Below, piece by piece: positions 44,362 to 54,286 of a DNA stretch of 64,000 nt. Each line of letters opens with the position of its first letter. The stretch's first letter is position 1. The notes below the pieces were generated by a model. That model did no database searches. It was given only the letters and a program-made list of their open reading frames with translations, and was not told where the DNA came from. This stretch comes from Catalimonadaceae bacterium JC749 (lineage in GTDB: Bacteria > Bacteroidota > Bacteroidia > Cytophagales > Cyclobacteriaceae). The position numbers and the translations under genes are program-made. Location: NCBI GenBank assembly GCA_021730635.1, contig JAJNNC010000004.1, positions 310,001 through 374,000 of the forward strand. Reading direction: 5' to 3'.

Positions 44362-45171
44362 TTAATTGGCTTGCTGTTTTTGGTAAAAGGCAGACACATG
44401 GTGCAGTAGCTCATTGTGTCCTGTTTCCAAAACATAGAGCTCATAATCATGGATAGCATTCAGAAAATGACGGATGGGAGTTTCCTTAACAACCCGGTCA
44501 TACTTCCCTATGAATACCTTTAAGGGGATACGGTGAGCATTAATGTGTTTAATGGCTTGTTTAACATTGGGTTTGAGTTTTCTGGTCAACATCCAGGTCT
44601 GATAGACCAGCATACGATTTTTTCGGTTCTTCATCTGGCTTAAAGCAAATTGTGCCCACCCTTTACTGATCAATCCTGTCAATTGAAATATCCGGACCAG
44701 CCGGAAGAAAAAATGAGGATGGGTAATCGTTTTTCGAAAAAGGGTTCTCATCACAAAAGAAGAAGTCGCCAGGCTTTGCCATAGGTAAGACTGAATGCCA
44801 TCAGGGGCTATCAATACTAATGCATTGACCTGTTGTGGAAAATGATCAAAAGTAAGGAGTGCTAATTTCCCTCCAAAGCTATACCCCAATACTGAAAACC
44901 TTGTAATCCCGTGTTTGTTGAGCAGCCTTTGAATGATGCTGGCCCATTGATGCCTTTCAAGGGGAATATCTTCAGGTTGCCAGGTGCTTTTACCATGATA
45001 GAAAAAGTCAATAGCATAAAGAGTGTATTGCCTGCTTACTGATTGAGAAAATAGAGAAAAGCAGGTATGATCCTTCCTAAACCCATGAAAGGCTAACAGA
45101 ACCTCCGGCCCGTGACCATAGCGATGATAATGTAGTTTGTTTTGATCCAGCTCCAGGTAAAAAGAACTCAT
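44362..45171 (-). CDS. Alpha/beta hydrolase
   Basis: A 269-residue cytoplasmic hydrolase with the oxyanion block AFHGFRKD (27-34), nucleophile S98 in GYSFGG, acid D225 in IGKYDRVV, and base H252 in ETGHNELLHH. The substrate is unknown; the sequence resembles general esterase/epoxide-hydrolase-like members. It stands alone, between the beta-barrel gene (tail-to-tail) and the TetR gene (head-to-head). Confidence 0.88.
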   Translation of the reverse strand: MSSFYLELDQNKLHYHRYGHGPEVLLAFHGFRKDHTCFSLFSQSVSRQYTLYAIDFFYHGKSTWQPEDIPLERHQWASIIQRLLNKHGITRFSVLGYSFGGKLALLTFDHFPQQVNALVLIAPDGIQSYLWQSLATSSFVMRTLFRKTITHPHFFFRLVRIFQLTGLISKGWAQFALSQMKNRKNRMLVYQTWMLTRKLKPNVKQAIKHINAHRIPLKVFIGKYDRVVKETPIRHFLNAIHDYELYVLETGHNELLHHVSAFYQKQQAN

Positions 45172-45290
45172 TTATCAAAGAAATGGGGGTTTTGTATTGA
45201 AAATTTAAGGTTGTTGAAAATATGTTAAAAATTTTGTAAAAAAAACGATTTTTACTTAAACCCCAAGGATGATTCTTCGTTGTAAACTTT

Positions 45291-45318
45291 GGAAACTTTT
45301 ATTAGAATTATAGTTTCC
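45291..45318 (+). promoter_or_regulatory. Inverted repeat before the TetR-family gene, candidate operator
   Basis: GGAAACT (45291-45297) and AGTTTCC (45312-45318) with a 14-base centre. Located 21 bases before the TetR ATG in the spacer with a divergent gene, as expected for an autorepressed TetR-type efflux operon. Confidence 0.6.
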
Positions 45319-45339
45319 AACCATCATACGCTGAAGTTA

Positions 45340-45945
45340 ATGACCGAAAACAAGGAAGAAATTGTAAAAACTGCGGAGGATTTGTTTTTAACCTATGGTG
45401 TAAGAAGTGTCACCATGGATGATATTTCAAAAAAATTAGCCATCTCCAAAAAGACAATTTACCAACATTATAAAGACAAAGATGAAATTGTATGCATTGT
45501 TACAGAACGGATTTTACAGAAGGAAAAAAACTGCCTGGCAAGCATCAAAGAGCAGGCTGAGAATGCCGTACATGAGTTAATTTTATTATCGAAATACTTT
45601 AGGGAACATTCGCAAAATATCAATCCCTCCGTGCTCTTTGATTTGCAGAAGTATCACCGAAATGCCTGGATGATATACCTGAAGTTTAAAGAGAAGGTAT
45701 TTATGCATGCCATCACGGATACTTTAGAAAGGGGAATACAGGAGAGATACTTCCGCAAAGAAATTCATGTAGAAATACTATCGATCTTAAGAATTGAGGA
45801 GATACAGTTGTCATTTGACAATGATATTTTCCCCAGAGAGAGGTATACGTTCAAAGACGTACAAATGCAGTTGTTTGAACACTTCCTATGGGGAATTGTC
45901 ACATCAGACGGAGCCGCCATCATCAATAAATATAGAGAAAACTAA
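45340..45945 (+). CDS. TetR-family transcriptional regulator
   Basis: A 201-residue dimeric repressor. N-terminal helix-turn-helix (VRSVTMDDISKKLAISKKTIYQHY, about residues 18-41) and a helical ligand-binding C-terminal domain. ATG at 45340 is preferred over an upstream TTG. It leads the tolC-hlyD-RND genes (tolC starts one base after the TetR stop) and probably represses them, induced by a drug or metabolite; the ligand is unknown. Confidence 0.92.
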   Translation: MTENKEEIVKTAEDLFLTYGVRSVTMDDISKKLAISKKTIYQHYKDKDEIVCIVTERILQKEKNCLASIKEQAENAVHELILLSKYFREHSQNINPSVLFDLQKYHRNAWMIYLKFKEKVFMHAITDTLERGIQERYFRKEIHVEILSILRIEEIQLSFDNDIFPRERYTFKDVQMQLFEHFLWGIVTSDGAAIINKYREN

Positions 45946-45946
45946 T

Positions 45947-47335
45947 ATGAAATATTCTGCCCTTTTGTTAACAACCTTTTGTTTGTTTTGGGTTAACACC
46001 AGTTTCGCACAGGAGGTGCTTTCGGATTCTACTAGCATGACCGGACCTTTGAGTTTAGAAAAATGTTTACAATATGCTTATCAGAATAATCAAACCCTGA
46101 AGAATGCCGCTTTGGAACAGCGGATAGCCAAGGCCGATGTGAATGTGACCAAATCGGATGGTCTTCCGCAGCTCAACGGAAGTGTAAATTATGATAATAA
46201 TTATGCGATACAGACTGTATTCCTTCCTGCAGTGTTTTTTGCAGAAGATCCCAATGAAGTGCCTGCTGATGCACCTCCTGTTCCAGTGAGATTTGGGGTA
46301 CAACATACTGCCTTTGCGGGTGTCACATTGTCCCAGATGCTATTTGACGGATCTTATTTTGTCGGATTAAAAGCTGCACGCACTTACTCCGAACTGATGC
46401 AAAAAGATTTTAACCAATCTAAAACCGACCTTACCGAACAGGTCACGAAGGCTTATTATACTGTATTGGTCAATCAGGAAAGGCAAAAGCTGATCAATAG
46501 TAATTTCAACAGACTCGATACGCTGCTGACAGAAACCAAACTGATGTTTGAAAACGGGTTTGCGGAAAAAATAGATGTGGATCGTATTTCCGTTCAGTTT
46601 AACAATGTGCAGGCAGAAAAGAATAAAGCGGACCGTATGACAGAGGTCAGTTACTTGTTACTTAAATTTCAAATGGGGATGCCTATCGAACAGGAATTAG
46701 CCCTGGAAGGTCAGATCAGTGATATTGATATGAACCTGGAGATGGAAGAGGAGCAGACCTTTGAGTATTCTGATCGTATCGATTATGCCAAATTGCAAAT
46801 CAATACAGAACTGACCAGACTAGACCTGAAAAACAACAGAGTGCAATATTTACCAAGTCTTACGGCCAATGCTTCCTTAGGATACAACGCGGGTCTGGAT
46901 GAGTTTAGCGAGATCACAAATTTTAGTGACCAATGGTTTCAGTATGGTTCTTTTGGGGCTACGTTGAACATACCCATTTTTGATGGTTTGAGAAAAGCAA
47001 ACCTTATTCAGAAAAATAAATTGCAACTACAGCAACTGGAGAATCAGACCCGTCTTTTGGAGAATTCTATTGATCTGGAAATTGTTCAGTCTAGAGTAGC
47101 CTTACAAAATAATCTGGAAACGCTGGAATCTCAGGAGAAAAATCTGGCCTTAGCCCAAGATGTATTCAATGTGGCCAAAATAAAATATCAGGAAGGGGTA
47201 GGTTCTAACCTGGAGGTGATCACCGCTCAGGATGATTTACAGGCGGCGGAAACTAACTATTTCAGTGCCTTGTATGATGCTGTGATTGCCAAAGTAGATC
47301 TGGATAAAGCCCTAGGTAATCTTCTTGAACAATAA
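45947..47335 (+). CDS. TolC-family outer-membrane efflux channel
   Basis: Outer-membrane duct for a tripartite pump, 463 residues: signal peptide MKYSALLLTTFCLFWVNTSFA, then two repeats of the TolC helical barrel with coiled coils (LEKCLQYAYQNNQTLKNA near 35-52; IKYQEGVGSNLEVITAQDDL near 410-430). Start ATG at 45947 is one base after the TetR stop; a longer frame upstream only re-reads TetR codons. The adaptor gene starts immediately after its stop. Confidence 0.93.
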   Translation: MKYSALLLTTFCLFWVNTSFAQEVLSDSTSMTGPLSLEKCLQYAYQNNQTLKNAALEQRIAKADVNVTKSDGLPQLNGSVNYDNNYAIQTVFLPAVFFAEDPNEVPADAPPVPVRFGVQHTAFAGVTLSQMLFDGSYFVGLKAARTYSELMQKDFNQSKTDLTEQVTKAYYTVLVNQERQKLINSNFNRLDTLLTETKLMFENGFAEKIDVDRISVQFNNVQAEKNKADRMTEVSYLLLKFQMGMPIEQELALEGQISDIDMNLEMEEEQTFEYSDRIDYAKLQINTELTRLDLKNNRVQYLPSLTANASLGYNAGLDEFSEITNFSDQWFQYGSFGATLNIPIFDGLRKANLIQKNKLQLQQLENQTRLLENSIDLEIVQSRVALQNNLETLESQEKNLALAQDVFNVAKIKYQEGVGSNLEVITAQDDLQAAETNYFSALYDAVIAKVDLDKALGNLLEQ

Positions 47336-48544
47336 ATGAACTCTATTAAAATAAATTACAGAATGACACGACTATTTGTATATCTCTTTACTGTCCTGTT
47401 GCTAGTGGTTGTAGCTTGTAGCAGCCCCGCTCCTGAAGGTCTGGATGAAAAGAAAGCCCAATTGAAAGAATATCAAAACCAGGTAAAAGAATTGCAGCGC
47501 AAAATAACAACCCTGGAAGGAGAAATCGCAGCGCAGGATTCAAATTTCTCTACGGTTTCTAAGGATGCTGCATTGGTCACTGTATTACCGATAGAAAAAG
47601 AAAAGTTTGAACATTTTATTGAGGTGAGAGGAAATGTAGCTTCTGATAGGAACGTGACCATAGGAGCAGAAGCACCAGCTGAAGTAACCCAGGTCAACGT
47701 TGAGAAAGGAGATCAGGTGAGAAAAGGCCAGTTGCTGGTTGTACAAGATGCGGAAACTGTCAAGAGAAGCATAGAGGAGCTCCAGACTTCTCTGGAATTG
47801 GCCAGAACCCGGTACGAAAGACAGGCCAATTTATGGGATAAAAAAATAGGAACAGAGATGCAGTACCTGGAAGCAAAAAATAATGTAGAGTCTCTAGAGA
47901 GAAGACTAGCTTCAGCCCAAACCCAATTGAATAGCTATCTGATCAGGGCTCCTTTCAGTGGAACGGTGGACGAGGTCTATGTGAAAGAAGGGGAAATGGC
48001 TCAGCCGGGTGTCCCTATGTTGCGATTGGTCAGTTTACAGGAAATGTATATCGTGGCTGATATTTCAGAGACCTACCTGGGAGATTTTAAAAGGGGAGAC
48101 TCTGTTACCGTGAATTTCCCTTCGCTGAATAATACCATTAAGTCTACAATCAGCTCAGTGGGCCAGGTGATCAACCAGAATAACCGGACTTTTGAAGTAC
48201 AGGTAAAACTTCCTGCTGATGAAAGTTTGCTTCTGCCCAATTTGCTGGCTGTATTACATATTAAAGATTTTGAGGCATCAGAAGCTGTGGCAATCCCTAC
48301 GAATTTGATTCAGATCGACAATAGGGGAGATTATGTATTTGTAGCCAACCAGACGGAGGAAGGTCTGGTGGCCAATAAAAAAAGAGTGGAAAGGGGTTTG
48401 ACCTATAACAATGAAACCATGATCAAGTCCGGCTTGGAGCCTGGGGATCATCTCATAGACGAGGGTTCCCGTGAAGTGGCCGAGGGGATTAAAGTAAAAC
48501 TGGCAGATCAGAATGTAGTGGATAACGCGGTGTCTTCCAAATAG
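47336..48544 (+). CDS. RND efflux periplasmic adaptor (HlyD/AcrA family)
   Basis: Membrane-fusion protein linking pump and TolC, up to 402 residues. A lipobox VVVACSS (Cys28 from this start) predicts a lipid anchor; a second ATG ten codons on would give a cleaner signal peptide. Then a coiled coil (about 40-70), a lipoyl-like barrel-sandwich (RGNVASDRNVTIGAEAPAEV near 104-123; LIRAPFSGTVDEVYVKEGE near 200-218), and a beta-barrel. Its ATG follows the tolC stop with no gap. Confidence 0.92.
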   Translation: MNSIKINYRMTRLFVYLFTVLLLVVVACSSPAPEGLDEKKAQLKEYQNQVKELQRKITTLEGEIAAQDSNFSTVSKDAALVTVLPIEKEKFEHFIEVRGNVASDRNVTIGAEAPAEVTQVNVEKGDQVRKGQLLVVQDAETVKRSIEELQTSLELARTRYERQANLWDKKIGTEMQYLEAKNNVESLERRLASAQTQLNSYLIRAPFSGTVDEVYVKEGEMAQPGVPMLRLVSLQEMYIVADISETYLGDFKRGDSVTVNFPSLNNTIKSTISSVGQVINQNNRTFEVQVKLPADESLLLPNLLAVLHIKDFEASEAVAIPTNLIQIDNRGDYVFVANQTEEGLVANKKRVERGLTYNNETMIKSGLEPGDHLIDEGSREVAEGIKVKLADQNVVDNAVSSK

Positions 48545-48571
48545 TTAAGATTCCTTATTAAGTAATCAGAT

Positions 48572-51500
48572 ATGAGTCAAGACAAGAACAAACAAATTAC
48601 CAGGGAATTCGGATTGAGTTCCGTGTCAGTCAATAACCGTACTAGTATTGTCATTCTGACATTTATCATAGCCATTCTGGGAATCACTTCTTATATCTCC
48701 ATGCCTAAGGAAAGTTTCCCTGAAGTGGTATTTCCTACCATTTATGTAGGCACACCTTATCCGGGTAACTCACCGGTAGATATTGAAAATCTGGTGACCC
48801 GACCCATAGAAAAAGAAATTAAAGGGATCAGTGGTATTGATAATGTCACTTCTACATCGCTGCAGGATTACTCAACCATCATCGTAGAATTTACCCCTGA
48901 AGTGGATCTGGGCAAAGCTTTACAGGATGTGAAAGATGCCGTTGACAGAGCGAAAAGCGAGTTGCCTACCGACCTGGATCAGGACCCCAATGTTTTTGAG
49001 ATAAACCTGCAGGACTTACCTATTATGTATGTGAACCTGTCGGGTGATTACAGTAATAAGGAGTTAAAAGAGTATGCAGAATATCTACAAGATGAAATAG
49101 AAGCTCTACCGGAAACTCAGGAAGCCAATATCAGCGGACTGATGGAACGGGAAATACAGGTGAATGTAAACCCGTATAAACTGGAAGCCAGGGGTATTGC
49201 TTTTTCCGATCTGCAAGGTGCTATTGCCGCTGAAAACGTAACCATTTCTGGCGGTGACATCAAAACCGAGAAGTTTAATAGATCTTTAAGGGTAGCAGGG
49301 GAGTTTGAGAATATGCAGCAGATTGAAAATGTGATTGTCAAACATGAGGAGGGGAACATAGTCTATGTCAAAGATGTAGCCACTGTAGAGGATACGTATG
49401 AAGACAGAACCAGCTATGCCCGTATGAATGAAAATCCGGTCGTAACATTAGGGGTTGTCAAAAGAAAAGGAGAAAACCTGATCGCTGCCGCAGATAAAGT
49501 CAAAAGTATTGTCAAAGAGGCCCAGGAGAACCGGTTTCCTAGCGACCTGGATGTGGTCATTACCAATGATCAATCTAAATACACCCGAATGCAATTGGAT
49601 AACCTGGAAAACAGCATCATCTCCGGGGTCATTCTGGTGGTATTGGTGCTGATGTTCTTTCTCAACCTCCGAAACGCCCTGTTTGTAGGTATTGCGATTC
49701 CGCTTTCCATGTTTATGTCGTTTATGGTGTTGAACTTTCTGGGTATTTCCATCAACCTGATGGTTTTGTTTTCCCTGATTCTGGCCTTGGGGATGCTGGT
49801 AGATAATGGCATTGTGGTGATAGAAAATACGTACCGTCTGATGCAGGAAGGCTATTCTCCCACCAGAGCCGCCAAAGAAGGAGTGGGTGAGGTAGCATTG
49901 CCTATCATTACCTCTACAGCGACGACCCTGGCTGCTTTTTTACCCTTGGCTTTCTGGAGCGGAATCATCGGGCAATTCATGAAGTATCTTCCCATTACGC
50001 TGATCGTTGTATTATCTTCATCTCTTTTTGTGGCTTTGGTAATCAATCCGGTGCTAGCAGCCATGTACATGAAACTGGATGCCATACCTACCCAAAGAAA
50101 GAAAAAGCGATTATTGATACTGGCAGGCATCCTGGCAGGCATTGCTATTCTCTTTTATGTGGCTAAAGTTTTTACCCTGGCGAACCTTTTGATGCTGGCC
50201 GCCATTCTGATTCCTCTTTATTATTACGCCATCATTCCGGCCATCCGATGGTTTCAGGCTCATTTTTTAACTTGGCTTGAAAGGAATTATACCAAAGTAG
50301 TATCTTTTGCCTTGAGAGGTAGAAACCCTTACTTTGTTTTCTTTGGTACAGTTTTTCTCTTATTCCTGTCTATCTTCCTGGTAGTGGTGAGGCAACCCAA
50401 GGTAGAATTCTTCCCGAATAATGAGCCCAATATGATCAATGTGTATATTGAAAAACCTATTGGTACGGACATAGAAGCGACCAATCAGCTGACCAGTAAC
50501 ATTGAAAGCAGGCTTTTCAATCTGTTACAACCTTATGACTCGATTGTGGAAGCTGTGATTACTCAGGTAGGTGAAAATGCGAATGACCCGATGGAAGGAG
50601 CCAGTCCGGGCAATACGCCTAATAAAGCCCGTATCACTGTGTCTTTTGTAGATTACGAATTGCGACAGGGTATTTCAACAAATCAGATCATGGAAAATGT
50701 GAGAGTCATGATGACACAATATCCTGGCGTAGAAATTACGGTAGACAAAGACAGGAATGGACCACCTGTGGGTAAACCAATCAATATTGAGGTGAAGGGT
50801 GAAAATTACGAAAGATTGATCGCGCTGGCCACTCGAATCCAAAGTCAGATCAGAGATTCAAATATACCTGGAATTGAAGAGTTGAAGACGGACCTGGAAT
50901 CCGGTAAACCTGAATTGCTGGTAGATATTGACAGAGATAAGGCCCGCCGTTTTGGACTGTCTACTTCTACCATTGCCACTGAATTGCGTACGGCTTTGTT
51001 CGGACTGGAAATTTCCAAATATAAGGAAGGAGAAGATGATTACCCGATTCAACTGCGTTTGGAGAAAGAATACCGTAACAATGTGAATGCCCTGATGAAT
51101 CAGAAAGTCTTTTTCCGGGATAACTCTGGAAATGAACGACAGATTCCGATTTCAGCGGTGGCCGCTATTGAGTATTCCTCAACCTTCGGATCGGTCAAAC
51201 GGAAAGATATGGATAGAGTGATTACTCTGTCTTCAAATGTGCTGGAAGGATACAACGCCACGGAGATTAACCAGCAGATCAGAGAAGTGGTGCAGAACAT
51301 GGATATACCAGCAGGGTATGAGGTGAGTTACACAGGAGAACAACAGGAACAGGAAGAGTCAAGCCAGTTTTTGTTCAGAGCCCTGATGATTGCTGTGATG
51401 ACCATCTTTCTGATCATTGTCGCCCAGTTTAATTCTGTGACTACCCCTTTCATTATCATGGCTTCAGTCATACTGAGTACCATTGGGGTATTCCTTGGCT

Positions 51501-52003
51501 TGGTAGCCTTCAACATGAACTTTGTGATCATCATGACCGGTATTGGTATCATCTCGCTGGCAGGGGTCGTGGTAAACAATGCTATTGTGTTAATTGATTA
51601 CACCAATTTAATCCGGGAAAGAAGAAGATCGGAATTGGGTGTCAGAGAAGATGAATTATTACCGTATCATGAGATTTTGAGTAGTATTGTTGATGGAGGT
51701 AAGACCAGATTACGTCCGGTGTTGCTAACAGCGATTACCACTGTACTGGGTCTGGTACCCCTGGCCATAGGTTTGAACATTAACTTCTTTACCTTGTTTT
51801 CTAATTTTGATCCTCAGATTTATTATGGAGGCTCTAATGCGGACTTCTGGGGCCCTATGGCCTGGACAGTAATTTTCGGACTGACTTTTGCTACTTTCCT
51901 CACCCTGATTGTGGTGCCAGTGATGTATCTGCTAGCCGATAAATTCAAACTAAAGTATTTCGATAAGAGAAAAGTAGCACAGCATGTATATGCTAGAAAT
52001 TAA
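48572..52003 (+). CDS. RND-superfamily efflux pump (AcrB/HAE type)
   Basis: Inner-membrane proton-driven pump, 1,143 residues, twelve helices with the usual two large periplasmic loops (about 50-350 and 610-900). Conserved RND segments are seen, such as LVDNGIVVIEN (about 409-419) with the proton-relay Asp region, and VVVNNAIVLIDY near 1001-1012. Substrate (drugs, bile-like compounds or lipids) unknown. Last gene of the tetR-tolC-hlyD-RND operon, followed by a strong terminator. Confidence 0.95.
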   Translation: MSQDKNKQITREFGLSSVSVNNRTSIVILTFIIAILGITSYISMPKESFPEVVFPTIYVGTPYPGNSPVDIENLVTRPIEKEIKGISGIDNVTSTSLQDYSTIIVEFTPEVDLGKALQDVKDAVDRAKSELPTDLDQDPNVFEINLQDLPIMYVNLSGDYSNKELKEYAEYLQDEIEALPETQEANISGLMEREIQVNVNPYKLEARGIAFSDLQGAIAAENVTISGGDIKTEKFNRSLRVAGEFENMQQIENVIVKHEEGNIVYVKDVATVEDTYEDRTSYARMNENPVVTLGVVKRKGENLIAAADKVKSIVKEAQENRFPSDLDVVITNDQSKYTRMQLDNLENSIISGVILVVLVLMFFLNLRNALFVGIAIPLSMFMSFMVLNFLGISINLMVLFSLILALGMLVDNGIVVIENTYRLMQEGYSPTRAAKEGVGEVALPIITSTATTLAAFLPLAFWSGIIGQFMKYLPITLIVVLSSSLFVALVINPVLAAMYMKLDAIPTQRKKKRLLILAGILAGIAILFYVAKVFTLANLLMLAAILIPLYYYAIIPAIRWFQAHFLTWLERNYTKVVSFALRGRNPYFVFFGTVFLLFLSIFLVVVRQPKVEFFPNNEPNMINVYIEKPIGTDIEATNQLTSNIESRLFNLLQPYDSIVEAVITQVGENANDPMEGASPGNTPNKARITVSFVDYELRQGISTNQIMENVRVMMTQYPGVEITVDKDRNGPPVGKPINIEVKGENYERLIALATRIQSQIRDSNIPGIEELKTDLESGKPELLVDIDRDKARRFGLSTSTIATELRTALFGLEISKYKEGEDDYPIQLRLEKEYRNNVNALMNQKVFFRDNSGNERQIPISAVAAIEYSSTFGSVKRKDMDRVITLSSNVLEGYNATEINQQIREVVQNMDIPAGYEVSYTGEQQEQEESSQFLFRALMIAVMTIFLIIVAQFNSVTTPFIIMASVILSTIGVFLGLVAFNMNFVIIMTGIGIISLAGVVVNNAIVLIDYTNLIRERRRSELGVREDELLPYHEILSSIVDGGKTRLRPVLLTAITTVLGLVPLAIGLNINFFTLFSNFDPQIYYGGSNADFWGPMAWTVIFGLTFATFLTLIVVPVMYLLADKFKLKYFDKRKVAQHVYARN

Positions 52004-52011
52004 TCAGACGG

Positions 52012-52037
52012 CCCACTCTTCCAGGGAGTGGGTTTTT
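52012..52037 (+). terminator. Terminator of the efflux operon
   Basis: Seven-base stem CCCACTC (52012-52018) with GAGTGGG (52026-52032), seven-base loop, then five T. Starts eight bases after the pump stop codon. Confidence 0.9.
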
Positions 52038-52052
52038 AACTTTCGGTAGACG

Positions 52053-53315
52053 ATGAATAGGTTGGTTTTTATTTCAATGGTAGCTTTAATTTTCATTTTC
52101 ATTGATCTCTATATTTTTCAAGCCCTTAAGTTTATCACCCACAACTTCTCTGGGTTGGGTAAACGAACGCTGTACCTGGTCTATTGGGGGGTCACCCTTC
52201 TTTCTTTGTCCGGATTTCTGATTTATAATCTGGGAGGGCAGGAAAGTTTATCCAGAGGGATGAGAACTTTTTTCTTTTCTCTGCTTTTTATCAACTACTT
52301 TCCCAAACTGTTTGGTGTCGTCTTTCTTTTGGTAGATGATCTGGCCAGAGCCGGTCGTTGGGTATGGGGTCAGCTTGGGAACGCTTCTCTCACCCCGGTA
52401 GCCTCTTCAAACCCTTCGGAGGATGTAATCTCTCGATCTGAATTTTTGGTGAAAACTTCTCTGATCGCTACCGCGGTACCCGCCCTCACTATGGGGTATG
52501 GTATCCTCTCTGGCGCCCATGATTACAGGATCAGGCGTGTTACCGTTACACTTCCGAATCTGCCTGCCTCCTTTGACGGAATCCGAATAGCTCAAATCTC
52601 AGATATTCATACGGGGAGTTTTTATAATAGAACTGCGGTGCAGGGAGGCGTGGATATGTTACTAGCGGAAAAGCCTGATATGATTTTTTTCACCGGCGAT
52701 TTGGTCAATAATATGGCCAAAGAAGTGAATAATTATATCAACGTATTTGAGAAAGTGAAAGCACCGCTGGGAGTTTTTTCTACTTTGGGTAATCATGATT
52801 ATGGCGATTACTACCAATGGCCTTCTATGGAAGCCAAACGGAAAAATCTACAAAATGTGATTCAGGCACACCAGGTCATGGGATGGGACCTGCTCATAAA
52901 TGAGCACCGTATGATTCGCCAGGGGTCAGATCAGTTAGCGGTATTGGGTGTGGAAAATTGGGGTGCCGGTCGTTTCGCGAAATACGGTAAACTGAATCAA
53001 GCCTATCAGGGTAGCGAGGAAGCGGCAGTCAAACTGCTACTTTCACACGACCCCTCTCACTGGGATGCGCAGGTACGGCCCATGCATCCGGACATTGACG
53101 TTATGTTTGCCGGACATACGCATGGCTTTCAGTTTGGCATCGAGGTGGGAAATTTCAAATGGAGTCCTTCCCAGTATATCTATAAACAATGGGCAGGTTT
53201 ATACCAAAAGGATGCGCAGTACTTGTATGTGAACCGGGGGTATGGCTACCTGGTTTTTCCCGGCAGAATCGGTATCTTACCCGAGATCACGCTGATGGAA
53301 CTGAAAAGAGCCTAG
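52053..53315 (+). CDS. Membrane-anchored metallophosphoesterase
   Basis: A 420-residue protein with about four N-terminal membrane helices (about residues 5-160), then a calcineurin-like phosphoesterase domain with all metal-binding motifs: SDIHTG (about 187-192), FFTGDLVNN (about 214-222), TLGNHDYGD (about 245-253), LLSHDPSHWD (about 329-338), and FAGHTHGF (about 350-357). Which face of the membrane the domain lies on is not obvious. Substrates of this group include UDP-diacylglucosamine-like lipids and cyclic nucleotides; none is implied here. It ends five bases from the convergent ASH-domain gene. Confidence 0.9.
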   Translation: MNRLVFISMVALIFIFIDLYIFQALKFITHNFSGLGKRTLYLVYWGVTLLSLSGFLIYNLGGQESLSRGMRTFFFSLLFINYFPKLFGVVFLLVDDLARAGRWVWGQLGNASLTPVASSNPSEDVISRSEFLVKTSLIATAVPALTMGYGILSGAHDYRIRRVTVTLPNLPASFDGIRIAQISDIHTGSFYNRTAVQGGVDMLLAEKPDMIFFTGDLVNNMAKEVNNYINVFEKVKAPLGVFSTLGNHDYGDYYQWPSMEAKRKNLQNVIQAHQVMGWDLLINEHRMIRQGSDQLAVLGVENWGAGRFAKYGKLNQAYQGSEEAAVKLLLSHDPSHWDAQVRPMHPDIDVMFAGHTHGFQFGIEVGNFKWSPSQYIYKQWAGLYQKDAQYLYVNRGYGYLVFPGRIGILPEITLMELKRA

Positions 53316-53320
53316 CACGA

Positions 53321-54280
53321 TCATTCTACAATTTCTACATTTTTTAAGAGGAATATAAAATCCTGGTAGTCTCCATTGGTCGCTTCTTCAAAGCAAACCA
53401 GATAAGATTGCGGCTGTGTCTCTCCCTGTAAATTTTTCACAGGAAATACCCGTACGGCATGCATGACTCCCGTGTTTAGGTTAGGTTCCGTATAAGTGAT
53501 GTGGGTAGCCGTGGAAGTAAATAATCCAAAAACCTGATCGCCGGGGTTGAAAGCCGTTTCTCCTGAATACAGTTTGGGATACAAGGTCTGGTGTTCTCGA
53601 TAGGCATCCGTAAGGGTACCTACTTTTTTATACCGGAGCTGATCCTTTTTGTTTCTGAAATAGAAGCCGAACGGAACCCTTTCCGAGGGAGAATACCGAG
53701 CCACCGGCAACATGCTTACAGGGAGCCGGGCGTTTGCTCTTTTAAACCAAAAGGCCTGTATTTCTTCCCCTAGGAGTGCATCGGCTGTGTCAAGTTGAAG
53801 TTGCTGACCACCTACAGCCGTTGTATACCCCAGGGTTTGCAAAACCAGATGGAGTGAGGGTTCCATTTCACCCTCTAACCCCTGGGCTACCAGTCCCTGT
53901 AGTAGAATCTTTTTTTCTGGTTGGGTTGCATCATTGCTAATCAGGATCAGTTCTGCTTTAACGATGCCCGGCCCTTTGCCTGCAATGGGTTTGAAGGAAA
54001 AGGCAAGCGTTGTTTGTTGATCAGGTTCAATGAGCAGAGGAAAAGTTACTGGCGTCCGCAGGTTAAACTGTGTAGCATTTTTGCCTTGCAAAACCAGTTT
54101 TTCAATTCTCAAAGGCTGATCTCCCTGGTTATGAATGGCAAAGTCTCGCAGGCTGCTTTCTTCCCCTTGCACAGTGCTAAAAGCCAGCACCTCTTCTGCT
54201 AAAAGCTGTTGTGCATTAAGTTCAGGTAAGGAAATAAAATAGAGTAATGTCCCAAGCAAGCAAAGTAAATTACCTGACAT
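53321..54280 (-). CDS. Secreted ASH/HYDIN-like domain protein of unknown function
   Basis: A 319-residue protein with a signal peptide (residues about 5-23). Residues about 25-135 form an Ig-like ASH/HYDIN-type module (LRDFAIHNQGDQPLRIEKLVLQG; ATQFNLRTP; LLIEPDQQTTLAFSFKP), also seen in choice-of-anchor D proteins. The remaining 185 residues have no recognised domain. It has no T9SS C-terminal signal that I can see, so it is probably periplasmic. It starts six bases after the dnaA stop and may share its transcript. Confidence 0.75.
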   Translation of the reverse strand: MSGNLLCLLGTLLYFISLPELNAQQLLAEEVLAFSTVQGEESSLRDFAIHNQGDQPLRIEKLVLQGKNATQFNLRTPVTFPLLIEPDQQTTLAFSFKPIAGKGPGIVKAELILISNDATQPEKKILLQGLVAQGLEGEMEPSLHLVLQTLGYTTAVGGQQLQLDTADALLGEEIQAFWFKRANARLPVSMLPVARYSPSERVPFGFYFRNKKDQLRYKKVGTLTDAYREHQTLYPKLYSGETAFNPGDQVFGLFTSTATHITYTEPNLNTGVMHAVRVFPVKNLQGETQPQSYLVCFEEATNGDYQDFIFLLKNVEIVE

Positions 54281-54286
54281 AGACTT

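Noticed and set aside
45794-45946. Longer N-terminus for the TolC gene starting inside tetR
   Set aside because: The signal peptide begins at the ATG at 45947; the extra codons only re-read the TetR coding sequence.
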